From positions 62,001-126,000 of the forward strand of contig CANLTE010000002.1 of assembly GCA_947493885.1 (NCBI GenBank): 64,000 nucleotides of DNA. Reading direction: 5' to 3'. A program made the position numbers and the translations under genes. The first letter of the stretch is position 1. Every line of letters begins with the position of its first letter. Source of the stretch: an uncultured Maribacter sp. GTDB lineage: Bacteria > Bacteroidota > Bacteroidia > Flavobacteriales > Flavobacteriaceae. Under the pieces are notes generated by a model, which searched no databases, had not been told where the DNA came from, and saw nothing but the letters and a program-made list of their open reading frames with translations. Below, piece after piece: positions 45,765 to 55,182 of the stretch.

Positions 45765-47127
45765 TAATTTCTTGATTATTAGCATTTGTATTTTTAATAG
45801 TCTCTTGTAATACATCATCAAAAACAATAGGAGGTCTATGGTCTATACTTACTGTTTTAATTTGAAAATTATTTACAGAAAGTAGCTTCACATGCCTAGC
45901 AAATATTCCATATGCAGGAAGTGTTCCTACTAAATGAAATTCTGGCCACCATCCATCCAAAACATCCAATGTATATTCTTTAAAATTGGTTTTTTGGGCG
46001 TCTTCTTTCGTTCCACCACCAGAAACTATCATTTGAATGTTGTTAAGTTGAATGTCGGTAATATAATTATTAGGCATACCGGTTAAAAAAATAGCCGAAT
46101 TTTTATCCAAAGCGCTATTGTCAGCAATGATATCACTGAAAATAAAATGATGCATAGCCTTCATAGGATACATTTCTTCAGGAGCATCCACACATGCTTT
46201 TTGTTGTGCAAAAGTCATAAAAATAGGTCTAGGAACGTTTTTCATTATCAAGTTAGAGAAGGTCATATTTTTCATTTCACCTCCTTCATTAAGTTGAATT
46301 TTTAATCCTGAATCATCAATATCATTAAACGTGCAATTAGTAACACTTACAGATTCAATATCTCCTCGTGAGAGCAATCCAACACGCATTCCAGCCCATT
46401 TGCTTGTAAAGGTACAGTTAGTTACTACAATGTTTTTGCTTGGTTTATCTTGGAGGGAAGCTTGAATACATATGGAATCGTCACTGGTGTCAAAGGAGCT
46501 ATTGGATACTCGAACATTTGTGCAACCATCAAAATCTAATCCATCTCCGTTATTATTTGCTCTACTTACAATTTTAATGCCATCAACAACAATTTCATTA
46601 CAGTATAACCAAGCTGAGGTCCAAGCTGCGGGGTTTTTTATGGTAACATCTTTTAAATGAATGTCGTTACTATTCATAAAACGCATAAGCATTGGTCTTC
46701 CTGTTTCACGTGTGAAATTTTTAAAATGGCCATTTCCATCAATTGTACCATAACCTTCTATGGAAAAAGATTTTGCTTCTTGTGCAAAAATTAAACAACG
46801 ATCCATGTGTGGTTCATTTTTGTACATGTTTTTATGGGTATTGGTAGAATAGTCATTAATATTTGCACTCCCCAATAGAATTGCCCCATTTTCAAGATGA
46901 AGAGAGACAAAACTTTTCATGTATATGGTACCTATAAGAATAGTTTTTCCTGAAGGGATAATTACTCTGCCTCCACCATTTTTGGTACAGGTATCTATGG
47001 CTTTTTGTACCGCTTTTGTGTCTAGTGTAATACCGTCTGCCTTTGCACCAAAATCTATAACGTTATAGTCTTTTGAATGAAGGTATGTTGTAAATAATAA
47101 AACTAGAACAGGAAGAATTTTTTTCAT
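45739..47127 (-). CDS. GH28-family glycoside hydrolase (first of pair)
   Basis: A 462-residue secreted beta-helix protein with a signal peptide (LLFTTYLHSKD). It has VIDFGAKADGITLDTKAVQKAIDTC, GYGTIDGNGH and catalytic-region motifs NGDGLDFDG and DTSDDSICIQAS. The classical GHG is replaced by AGMRVG, and RIK by GLKIQ. It is a paralogue of the following gene, with the same blocks in the same order (AAWT, IPAPYGIFARH-like end). It sits 5 bases after the GH29 gene in a long minus-strand operon. The substrate bond is unknown; polygalacturonase is the default family activity but does not match the rest of the locus. Confidence 0.85.
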   Translation of the reverse strand: MKKILPVLVLLFTTYLHSKDYNVIDFGAKADGITLDTKAVQKAIDTCTKNGGGRVIIPSGKTILIGTIYMKSFVSLHLENGAILLGSANINDYSTNTHKNMYKNEPHMDRCLIFAQEAKSFSIEGYGTIDGNGHFKNFTRETGRPMLMRFMNSNDIHLKDVTIKNPAAWTSAWLYCNEIVVDGIKIVSRANNNGDGLDFDGCTNVRVSNSSFDTSDDSICIQASLQDKPSKNIVVTNCTFTSKWAGMRVGLLSRGDIESVSVTNCTFNDIDDSGLKIQLNEGGEMKNMTFSNLIMKNVPRPIFMTFAQQKACVDAPEEMYPMKAMHHFIFSDIIADNSALDKNSAIFLTGMPNNYITDIQLNNIQMIVSGGGTKEDAQKTNFKEYTLDVLDGWWPEFHLVGTLPAYGIFARHVKLLSVNNFQIKTVSIDHRPPIVFDDVLQETIKNTNANNQEINEAIFINQ

Positions 47128-47132
47128 GCTTT

Positions 47133-48701
47133 TTAATCTTTGTGAGCATCGATTGCTCCACCAATATTATTCTCTCTATATCCTTCTAAAATAATTTTAA
47201 AAGAATGGGCATACTTTGTGGGGTAAGTTTTTGGTGCATCAATCACAAGACCTTTTTCGGTTCTTTGCCATTTAATCTTTTCATCACTGCCTAAAAGTAC
47301 AATTTCTTCAATTTTGGAGTTTAAAACTCCTATTTGAGTGCTTAAAGATTTAACTACAATTTGATCTTGAGGAGTATCCAAAACAATAGCGAAAAATTCT
47401 TTATCAGACTTTTTAGTGAATCTAATATCTGTATTGGTGTACTCAATTTTGTGCTTTTCAACTTTATGTCCTCCTTCGGGCAACCTTGTTGGACCTTCAC
47501 CAAAAATAGTCCAGGGTCTCGTACTATAAATAGCATCTCCATTAACCGTTAACCAAGCTCCAATGTCCATTAATAAATTTTCCATAACTGGTGGAATAGT
47601 ACCATCTGGATTTGGAGGAACATTTAACAACATTAATCCGTTTTTAGAAACAATGTCGACCAATATGTCTATAAGTTCATTTGGAGATTTAAATTGAGCT
47701 CCAGGTCTATAAAACCATGCTCCTGGAGAAGTGTCTGTTAACCAGGCAGGATTTTTAGGCTGATTTGGTCTTCCTCTTTCATAGTCTTTTACAGCAGTGG
47801 AAATTGGAAAAGTAGATTCTTTATAAGCTACAGCAACTTCTTTATTCCACTCAATACCTTTGTTATAATAATAGGCTAGAAATTCTTGACGACATTCTTC
47901 CGTCATGTTTTCTAACCACCAATCAAACCAAATTAAGTCTGGCTGATAAACATCTATATACTCCTTTAATTTTGCCCACCATTCCTTGTAGAAACGTTCG
48001 TCTGGAATATCAGATTCTAGGGAATGTGGACTTGTATATAAATCATAATCTTTAGGGTTAATGTTACCATGGGCATGAGCTGGGGCAAAGTATTTCCAAG
48101 TAAACGCATGATGAAATGAAGCCATAAATCGCATTCCTTTTGCCTCAATTGCAGCCTTTAATTCAGCAGAGGGGTCAATGCCGCCATAGTTCATAGAGTT
48201 CCATCGTGTGGCTTTGCTATCCCACATAGCAAAGTTATCATGATGCATAGCCACTGGTCCGGCAAATTTAGCTCCCGATTTCTGAAATAAATCTGCCCAT
48301 TTTTTAGCATTAAAACCTGAAGGGTTAAATTGCTCAATTAAATGCTTGTAGCTGTATTTAGATGGTTTTCCGTATTTCTTCCTATGATGGATGTAGTTAG
48401 AACTGGGTTTACCATCCTCAGTTGTTACCTTTTTACCATCTAAATACATTAACATGCCATGCCAACCTCCGTAATGTTTGTTTGGGTCAGAACCTTCGAA
48501 CGCTGATGAGACAGGCCCCCAATGTGCGTATATTCCAAATTTAGCGTCTTGAAACCATTCTGGCACTTGGTTTACCTTAGATAAAGACTCCCAATTTTTT
48601 TGAAATTTTTCCGAATTATTGTTTAAATCGTTTTGAGCATTTGTAGTGTTTAACGAAACAATCGTTAGTATAAAAAACACATAAGGTTTTAATTTATTCA
48701 T
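47133..48701 (-). CDS. GH29-family alpha-L-fucosidase/galactosidase (copy 1)
   Basis: A 522-residue secreted enzyme with a signal peptide ending near TNAQN. The GH29 barrel shows WFQDAKFGIYAHWGP, AKFAGPVAMHHDNFAMWDSKATRWNS and the nucleophile Asp in DLIWFDWWLENM. The C-terminal part is a beta-sandwich. Members cleave alpha-L-fucose; some marine members act on alpha-L-galactose in porphyran. It lies 3 bases after the GH2 gene, so the two act together. It is one of three divergent GH29 copies here. Confidence 0.92.
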   Translation of the reverse strand: MNKLKPYVFFILTIVSLNTTNAQNDLNNNSEKFQKNWESLSKVNQVPEWFQDAKFGIYAHWGPVSSAFEGSDPNKHYGGWHGMLMYLDGKKVTTEDGKPSSNYIHHRKKYGKPSKYSYKHLIEQFNPSGFNAKKWADLFQKSGAKFAGPVAMHHDNFAMWDSKATRWNSMNYGGIDPSAELKAAIEAKGMRFMASFHHAFTWKYFAPAHAHGNINPKDYDLYTSPHSLESDIPDERFYKEWWAKLKEYIDVYQPDLIWFDWWLENMTEECRQEFLAYYYNKGIEWNKEVAVAYKESTFPISTAVKDYERGRPNQPKNPAWLTDTSPGAWFYRPGAQFKSPNELIDILVDIVSKNGLMLLNVPPNPDGTIPPVMENLLMDIGAWLTVNGDAIYSTRPWTIFGEGPTRLPEGGHKVEKHKIEYTNTDIRFTKKSDKEFFAIVLDTPQDQIVVKSLSTQIGVLNSKIEEIVLLGSDEKIKWQRTEKGLVIDAPKTYPTKYAHSFKIILEGYRENNIGGAIDAHKD

Positions 48702-48704
48702 TTC

Positions 48705-51200
48705 TTAATTTTTTTTATGCGTTTTAAGTTTGATAGTTTCCGATTTTAAGTTTGTTGAGTTTGCCGTTATTGTAATTTCGCCAACTTTTTCAGTTGATTT
48801 TACAACAAGTAAACACATTCCATTAAAAGCGTTTATGGTATTAGATTGAAAAGAGTTTAATGAGGTTTGGTCGCCATTACCCACGGCAGCCAAAGCACCT
48901 TGCCCTTCAATATTAAAAGTTATTGAGTTATTCGCAAGTGGACAAGGATTACCATCTTTGTCTTCGATTTGCACAGTTATAAACGATAAATCAGTACCAT
49001 TAGCATCAATTTCTGTTCTATCGGCTAAAAGTTTAACTGTAGCTGGTTTTCCAGCTGTTTTAACTTCATCTTGAGCAACCACATTTCCATTTTTGTAGGC
49101 AACAACTTTTACAGTTCCTTTTTGATATGGAACATTCCATGATAGTCTGTATTTTGATTTGTACATGCCTTTTTCAAAGCCGTGATACTGTGCGGGAATT
49201 TCGGTGATGTCTTTTCCTTTTACTTTTTTGCCATAAGATTTTCCGTTTACAAATAGTTCAACTTCGTCTGCATTAGTATAGGCAAAAACAGGTATTTTTT
49301 GTCCTTCCTTGCCCTCCCAATTCCAATGGGGGAGAACATGTACCATTGGCTTTTTAGTCCATTGACTTTGATACAAATAATAGCGGTCTTTTGGAAAGCC
49401 GCATAAGTCAACAGGTGCAAAATAGGATGCATGAGAAGGCCAGTCAGCATTCCAGTAACCATTTGTAGAATTGTCTCTCCCTCCATATGGAGTTGGCTCT
49501 CCTAAATAGTCAAACCCAGTCCAAATAAATTCTCCTAAAGATTTAGGGGCTTTCGCCTGCGCATCAAATTCGGCATCTGGTAAATATGCCCAAGCTGGAC
49601 CAACTATAGCATCATAACTTGTTACATGGTTGGTTTCATGTTTTTGTGTGTATTCTATTGGTAAGTGATACACACCACGACTACTTGTCATTGATGAGGT
49701 TTCAGAGCCATAAATAATCATATCAGGATTTTCTTCCAATATTCCAGAATAGGTTTCTGGCCAGTAGTTCATTCCAACAATATCTATTTGATAGGCTAAT
49801 TTATTATTAAAAGGTGCTGGAAAAAAATTAAATCCAGCTGTGGTAGGTCTTGTGATATCTTCATCGTGGCATATATCATTTAAATGTTTGGCCAATTTCC
49901 AACCATCTTTTTGTCCTTGTTCTAGAATTTCATTCCCAATACTCCACATAATAACAGCGGGATGATTTCTGTCTCTTTTAATCATATCGCGAAGATCTTT
50001 TTCGTGCCATTCATCAAAAACTTTGCTATATCCGTTAGGTACTTTTCCCATTTTCCATTCATCAAAGGCTTCGACTATAACTACGATTCCTAATTCATCG
50101 CAAACCCTTAATATTTCGGGAGAAGGCGGGTTATGGCTTGTTCTTAGGGCATTAACACCCATGCTTTGCATTATTTGCATTTGTCGCTGTTTGGCTCGGT
50201 AGTTAATTGCCGCACCTAAGGGTCCTTGGTCATGATGCATACATACACCGTTAAGTTCCACAGCAATACCATTTAATAAAAAACCCAGTTTTTTGTCAAA
50301 AGCAATGGTTCTTATTCCAAATTTGGTTTCGTACTCATCAAGAACAACATTTTCTTTAACTATCGTTGTAATGGCAGTATATAAAGTTGGAGAATGAATA
50401 TCCCAAAGTTCAGGGTTAGAAACGTTTAAATTAACATGCTCTTTAATTTCAGAATTTTCTGAGAGCGAAAGCAGTTTTTCTTTTTTTGAAACGATTTCTC
50501 CTTTTGTGTTTTTTATCACCGTGTTTAGTGTTATAGAAGTTTCTTTTGAAGTGTTTTTTATTGTTGTTTCAATATTTACTTCGGCTTTATCTTTAGAAAT
50601 TTTTGGAGTTGTAATGTAAGTTCCGTATTGTGGAATATGTACGGGGTTGTTTATTTTTAATCTAACATTTCTATAGATTCCAGCACCTGAGTACCAACGA
50701 GTAGCTAAATCCTCTGGAGTAAGTTGCACGGATATTATGTTTTCTTGCCCAAATTTAACATGTTTAGTTATGTCAAATTCAAAACCAATATATCCATAAG
50801 GCCTTTCTCCTACATAATCTCCATTTACCCATACTTTTGAGTTATTCATTGCCCCATCAAATTCAATAGAAATTTGTTTGTCTTTAAGTGTTTCGTCTAA
50901 TGAAAAATGTTTTCTATACCACCCCTCACCATGTACAGGTAATCCACCTGTTCTTGCATTGTATTTATTGTCAAAAGGACCTTCTATTGCCCAATCATGA
51001 GGTAAATTGAGTTTACGCCAATTGGTATCATCAAATGGTATAGTTTCTGCCCCTTTCATTGCTCCTTTTGAAAACAACCAATCCTTATTAAAACTAAGGT
51101 CAGCTATAGCTACTTTTTGTTGTTGCTTTTTATGGCATGATGATGCTAAAAACATAAAGATTGTGGCAATTAGAAGACACGCCAATTTGGTAATTTTCAT
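48705..51200 (-). CDS. GH2-family beta-galactosidase-like enzyme
   Basis: An 831-residue lipoprotein (lipobox LASSCHKK). The ATG at 51200 is chosen because a longer reading adds only a non-signal leader. It has a sugar-binding jelly roll (YNARTGGLPVHGEGWYRKHF), an Ig-like domain and a TIM barrel with acid/base Glu in MWSIGNEI (residue about 418) and nucleophile Glu in IYGSETSS (about 498). A DUF4982 domain (VFAYTNADEVELFVNGKSYGKK) and a C-terminal Ig-like domain (LTFITVQIEDKDGNPCP-type) follow. It likely removes beta-linked galactose. It heads the operon with GH29 and GH28 genes. Confidence 0.92.
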   Translation of the reverse strand: MKITKLACLLIATIFMFLASSCHKKQQQKVAIADLSFNKDWLFSKGAMKGAETIPFDDTNWRKLNLPHDWAIEGPFDNKYNARTGGLPVHGEGWYRKHFSLDETLKDKQISIEFDGAMNNSKVWVNGDYVGERPYGYIGFEFDITKHVKFGQENIISVQLTPEDLATRWYSGAGIYRNVRLKINNPVHIPQYGTYITTPKISKDKAEVNIETTIKNTSKETSITLNTVIKNTKGEIVSKKEKLLSLSENSEIKEHVNLNVSNPELWDIHSPTLYTAITTIVKENVVLDEYETKFGIRTIAFDKKLGFLLNGIAVELNGVCMHHDQGPLGAAINYRAKQRQMQIMQSMGVNALRTSHNPPSPEILRVCDELGIVVIVEAFDEWKMGKVPNGYSKVFDEWHEKDLRDMIKRDRNHPAVIMWSIGNEILEQGQKDGWKLAKHLNDICHDEDITRPTTAGFNFFPAPFNNKLAYQIDIVGMNYWPETYSGILEENPDMIIYGSETSSMTSSRGVYHLPIEYTQKHETNHVTSYDAIVGPAWAYLPDAEFDAQAKAPKSLGEFIWTGFDYLGEPTPYGGRDNSTNGYWNADWPSHASYFAPVDLCGFPKDRYYLYQSQWTKKPMVHVLPHWNWEGKEGQKIPVFAYTNADEVELFVNGKSYGKKVKGKDITEIPAQYHGFEKGMYKSKYRLSWNVPYQKGTVKVVAYKNGNVVAQDEVKTAGKPATVKLLADRTEIDANGTDLSFITVQIEDKDGNPCPLANNSITFNIEGQGALAAVGNGDQTSLNSFQSNTINAFNGMCLLVVKSTEKVGEITITANSTNLKSETIKLKTHKKN

Positions 51201-51508
51201 AATGATATTTTTAACTATTTTGTTGAGTATATACACTGGTTTAGAGGTGAATTTTAAGAAAAAAAATTTACCTCTTGTTGAAGATAATTCATTATGGTCC
51301 TTTTATAAAATGAGAATGCTTAAAAAGTTCTGAAAAGTACATTTGTGATACAAAAAAGAACAATTATTCTCTTAAGACAATTGATAAATACGAAATAGAA
51401 ATTATAATTTAGTTTTTGGATAGCATGTTTTAAGTTCTGGTTTTAAAGTTTAATACTAAGAACAGGTTTTATTGTTAGAGGAAAATTTAAGGCTTAATGT
51501 GGAAATTT
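51201..51508. other. Intergenic region between GH2 and GH29 (copy 2)
   Basis: 308 bases upstream of the GH2 operon, which is expected to hold its minus-strand promoter. I see no consensus TTTG/TAnnTTTG pair with good spacing, no hairpin with a T run and no RNA gene. Confidence 0.4.
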
Positions 51509-53083
51509 TTAACGGTGTTCTGGAGTAATTTTAAAAGCAAATGCGTGCTTTCCAATCTTGTCATCTGGAAGAGTTATATGCAAGCCACTATTTTTTACTT
51601 TATATTTTAATTTATCTGGATACCCTAACAATTCAATAGAAGCTATTTTGTGTTTATAAAAAGTATTTCCTTTTTTTAAAGATCTAACTATTAGCTCATC
51701 TTCTTTTGGCCAATCTAAAACCGTTGCATATAAAGTATCTCCTTTTGTTGTAAAACGAATATCTTTTGATGTATTATCAGGATTCTTTTCTTCACTTAAA
51801 TGACCTTCAGTAACATTTGTGTCACCTTCACCATAGATTTCAAAGGTTCGTGTACCATAAATAGCCTCACCATTAATTTTTAACCATTGCCCCATTTCCA
51901 ATAACCTTTTTTGAACCGGTTCTGGAATTTCTCCATTGGCTTTTGGTGTAATATTTAAGAGAACCACGCCATTTTTGCTTACAACATCTACAAGAAAGTC
52001 AATTAATCTATTAGTAGACTTATATCTTGGATTTTTTATATGCGACCATGATTTCCAATCAATAGAATCATCTGTTAACCATATAAAATCTTGTTTTTCT
52101 TTCATTCTAGATCGTTCCAAATCTAAAACAGCACTTCCTTTTGCAAAGTCATAGAATTTGTATGTAGAGACTACTTCTTTACCAGATTCAGCGGCTTTAT
52201 TATAGTAATATTTTAAAAAATGCTTTCTGTGTTCTTCGCTTATAATATCCATTTTGTTGTCAAACCATACCATATCAGGTTCATATTTGTCAACAATTTC
52301 TTTTAATCTATTTAACCATTCATCATTAAACATTTTGTCGGCTACTGGGTAGTACTTTTCAATACCATTGTCAATCTCATGGGGGTTTGGTGGTAGTTGG
52401 TAGTCTCCCTTTTTTAGCTTTGGGCCGTATAAGCCTGAATATTTGGGATTTGAGGCATCTGTTGTTTTGTCCCATGTTGGGTACCATCCAAACAGCCATT
52501 GACGGTGATATGTAGCAATGAATTTCATATTACGCTTACGAATTTCTTTGGATAATTCACCCATGATATCTCTTTTAGGCCCCATGTCCTTAGAATCCCA
52601 TTGAGTTAAATCACTATCCCACATAGCAAAACCATCTGCGTGTTCAGAAACAGGGCCAGCAAATTTAGCACCAGCCTTTTCAAATAAATCAGCCCATTCG
52701 GCAGCATCAAATAAATCAGCCTTAAACATGGGGATGAAATCTTTATAACCAAATTTATCTAAAGTGTTGTATGTATTAATGTGGTGGTCGTAAAATTTAC
52801 TAGGTTTTCCATTTGTTGCTTCTGGATTTTTTGCATTTACATACATCCAATGAGAATACCACTCATTTTCATATTCGGGAACACTATATGGTCCCCAATG
52901 ACAATATATACCAAGTTTAGCATCTAGAAACCAATCAGGAGTTTTATGTTGTTTTAAAGATTCCCAGTCTGCGGTATACGGAACAGAATCTTTGTTGATT
53001 GCTGAGTTTATAGGTTCTTTTTTTTGACTACTAACACATGGTGTTAGTACAATGAACAATAATCCTATAAAAAATGTTTTCAT
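51509..53083 (-). CDS. GH29-family alpha-L-fucosidase/galactosidase (copy 2)
   Basis: A 524-residue secreted enzyme. The ATG at 53083 (MKTFFIGLLFIVL) begins the signal peptide; the longer in-frame reading starts with TTG and is less likely. Catalytic barrel motifs are WFLDAKLGIYCHWGPYS, AKFAGPVSEHADGFAMWDS and nucleophile Asp in DMVWFDNKMD. The histidine pair seen in copy 1 (AMHHDNF) is SEHADGF here, so substrate recognition may differ. It is separated from the GH2 operon by 308 bases and is divergent from copy 3. Confidence 0.92.
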   Translation of the reverse strand: MKTFFIGLLFIVLTPCVSSQKKEPINSAINKDSVPYTADWESLKQHKTPDWFLDAKLGIYCHWGPYSVPEYENEWYSHWMYVNAKNPEATNGKPSKFYDHHINTYNTLDKFGYKDFIPMFKADLFDAAEWADLFEKAGAKFAGPVSEHADGFAMWDSDLTQWDSKDMGPKRDIMGELSKEIRKRNMKFIATYHRQWLFGWYPTWDKTTDASNPKYSGLYGPKLKKGDYQLPPNPHEIDNGIEKYYPVADKMFNDEWLNRLKEIVDKYEPDMVWFDNKMDIISEEHRKHFLKYYYNKAAESGKEVVSTYKFYDFAKGSAVLDLERSRMKEKQDFIWLTDDSIDWKSWSHIKNPRYKSTNRLIDFLVDVVSKNGVVLLNITPKANGEIPEPVQKRLLEMGQWLKINGEAIYGTRTFEIYGEGDTNVTEGHLSEEKNPDNTSKDIRFTTKGDTLYATVLDWPKEDELIVRSLKKGNTFYKHKIASIELLGYPDKLKYKVKNSGLHITLPDDKIGKHAFAFKITPEHR

Positions 53084-53480
53084 AAAAGAAGTGTAAAAAG
53101 TTGATTGCAAAGTAACAATTGTGCAACAAAATTTAAATAATTTTTATGGGTTAAACCTGATATATATCATTGTTATAAATGAGATAACAAGATATGAGAA
53201 TGTTGATGCTTTAGTAGGTGTTTCTCATATGTGTTTATTTTCATAAAATTAGTATGAAGTAAGTAGCATTCAGGTATTTGTTTCATAGTAATTTGATAAA
53301 GAAAATGAATATTTGAGATGTCTTTTATCTATTATTGTCGTCTTAGTTTATATGTTTGTGATGAAATAAATAAGCTAAAAAAGGGTCAAATGACCATTTG
53401 TTCTATTTATTTGAACAATTGTTGTTTGCGATTATTTATAAATGATTCAATTTAGCAAAAGATAAACTCATCAATAAAAC
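53084..53480. other. Divergent promoter region between two GH29 genes
   Basis: 397 bases, strongly AT-rich, between outward-facing GH29 genes. It should contain both promoters and possibly the HTCS binding sites. I could not find a convincing consensus promoter on either strand, nor repeats or hairpins. Confidence 0.4.
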
Positions 53481-55028
53481 ATGGCTTTAAAACAAATACT
53501 AATACCTATAACGGTTTTATGCTTATTAGGATCTTGTAAATCTGAAAAGAAAAATAAACAACTTGCAGATACTATTACTGATTCTATTCCTAAGTATGAA
53601 GCTAATTGGGAATCTATAAAGAAAAATTATAAAGATCCTGAATGGTTTAATCAGCAAAAATTTGGAATTTTTGTTCACTGGGGAGTTTATTCGGTTCCAG
53701 CATATATTTCTGAATGGTATCCAAGACAAATGTATATGGATACAGCAACATTTACCGCGCAGTTGAATTTAGAAAAAACAGGACCAAACAGTACTTATTT
53801 ACACCATAAAGAAAAATGGGGTGATCAAAAAACTTTTGGGTATAAAGATTTTGTGCCCATGTTTAAGGCTGAAAAATTTAACCCAAAAGATTGGATTAGC
53901 TTGTTTAAAAAATCAGGAGCAAAATATGTTATTCCTGTTGCTGATCATCACGATGGTTTTGCTATGTATAAATCAAATACCACTAGATGGAATTCAGTAG
54001 ATATGGGTCCAAAAAGGGATGTTCTTGGAGAACTTTTTAAGGAAGGTCGTGAGCAGGGGTTAATCATGGGAGCTTCATCGCATTATGCTTTTAATTGGGC
54101 ATTTTATAACAAAAAAGAACATTTTGACACAATGGACCCTGAGTATGCAGATTTGTACTCAGCTAAAGGAAAAGGTTTGGCAGAACCTGTTTCTGAAGAA
54201 TTTAAGCAAAAATGGTGGGATAGAACAGTTGATTTAATTGATAACTATCAACCAGATATATTATGGTTTGACTTTTTCTTAGATATCCCAGATTATAAAG
54301 ATATGAGACCTAAGATAGCTGCTTATTATTATAATAAAGGAATTGAATGGGGTAAGGAAGTCGTTATTAACGATAAAAATTATGATCATGAAGCATTTCC
54401 AGAAGGAACTGTAATCTATGATTTAGAGCGGGGTAAATTACCTGGAATAAGAAAACTACCTTGGCAAACAGATACTTCAGTTGGTAAAAAATCTTGGTGC
54501 CATGTTACAAATTGGGAATCAAAAACGGCAAATCAATTAATAGATGATTTGGTGGATATTGTTTCAAAGAATGGAAATCTACTACTTAATGTTGGCCCTA
54601 AGGCAGATGGAACCATTCCAGATGATCAAAAGGAAATACTTTTACAAATAGGAGATTGGCTATCCGTTAATGGAGAAGCAATTTATGACACAAAATATTG
54701 GAATACTTTTGGAGAAGGACCTACTGAAGTTAAAAAGGGGCATCATTCTGAGGCAGAGAACAAGGAGTTTACCGGACAGGATATTCGATTTACTCAAAAA
54801 GATGGAAAGCTCTATGCAATTATGATGGCATGGCCCAAAAATGGTGAGGTTGCTATTGAATCATTAGGAAGCAAAAGTGAATATGCTAAAGGTTTAAAGA
54901 TAAAATCAGTTAAGCTTTTAGGAAGTGATGTGGATGTAAAATTTGAACAAACAGATAAGGCATTATCAGTTAAAGGGCTTGGTAGTAAGTCAGGTGATTT
55001 TGCTCATGTTTTAGAGATTAAGATTTAA
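53481..55028 (+). CDS. GH29-family alpha-L-fucosidase/galactosidase (copy 3)
   Basis: A 515-residue lipoprotein (lipobox LLGSCKSE). GH29 motifs are WFNQQKFGIFVHWGVYS, AKYVIPVADHHDGFAMYKSNTTRWNSVDMG and nucleophile Asp in DILWFDFFLDI. WCHVTNWESKTANQLIDDLVDIVSKNGNLLLNVGPKADG is the usual C-terminal barrel block. The HHDGFA motif is the classical form. It is the only PUL hydrolase on the plus strand in this part, facing away from copy 2. A bidirectional terminator follows. Confidence 0.93.
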   Translation: MALKQILIPITVLCLLGSCKSEKKNKQLADTITDSIPKYEANWESIKKNYKDPEWFNQQKFGIFVHWGVYSVPAYISEWYPRQMYMDTATFTAQLNLEKTGPNSTYLHHKEKWGDQKTFGYKDFVPMFKAEKFNPKDWISLFKKSGAKYVIPVADHHDGFAMYKSNTTRWNSVDMGPKRDVLGELFKEGREQGLIMGASSHYAFNWAFYNKKEHFDTMDPEYADLYSAKGKGLAEPVSEEFKQKWWDRTVDLIDNYQPDILWFDFFLDIPDYKDMRPKIAAYYYNKGIEWGKEVVINDKNYDHEAFPEGTVIYDLERGKLPGIRKLPWQTDTSVGKKSWCHVTNWESKTANQLIDDLVDIVSKNGNLLLNVGPKADGTIPDDQKEILLQIGDWLSVNGEAIYDTKYWNTFGEGPTEVKKGHHSEAENKEFTGQDIRFTQKDGKLYAIMMAWPKNGEVAIESLGSKSEYAKGLKIKSVKLLGSDVDVKFEQTDKALSVKGLGSKSGDFAHVLEIKI

Positions 55029-55143
55029 GAGTAGTTGTTTTAGCCCATTGTGCTTTGGTGTAAAGCGCTTACTATATAATGGTAGATAATTATTGTAAGC
55101 CAATAATAACATCCGATGGACTTTGAGTTAGTTTTTTAGTTTG

Positions 55144-55175
55144 AAAAAACGCACTGGGTAGAGTGCGTTTTTTTT
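55144..55175. terminator. Bidirectional terminator
   Basis: Stem AAAAAACGCACT/AGTGCGTTTTTT with a 6-base loop, A-run on one side and T-run on the other. It sits between convergent genes ending at 55028 and 55183 and can serve both. Confidence 0.88.
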
Positions 55176-55182
55176 GTTTGAA

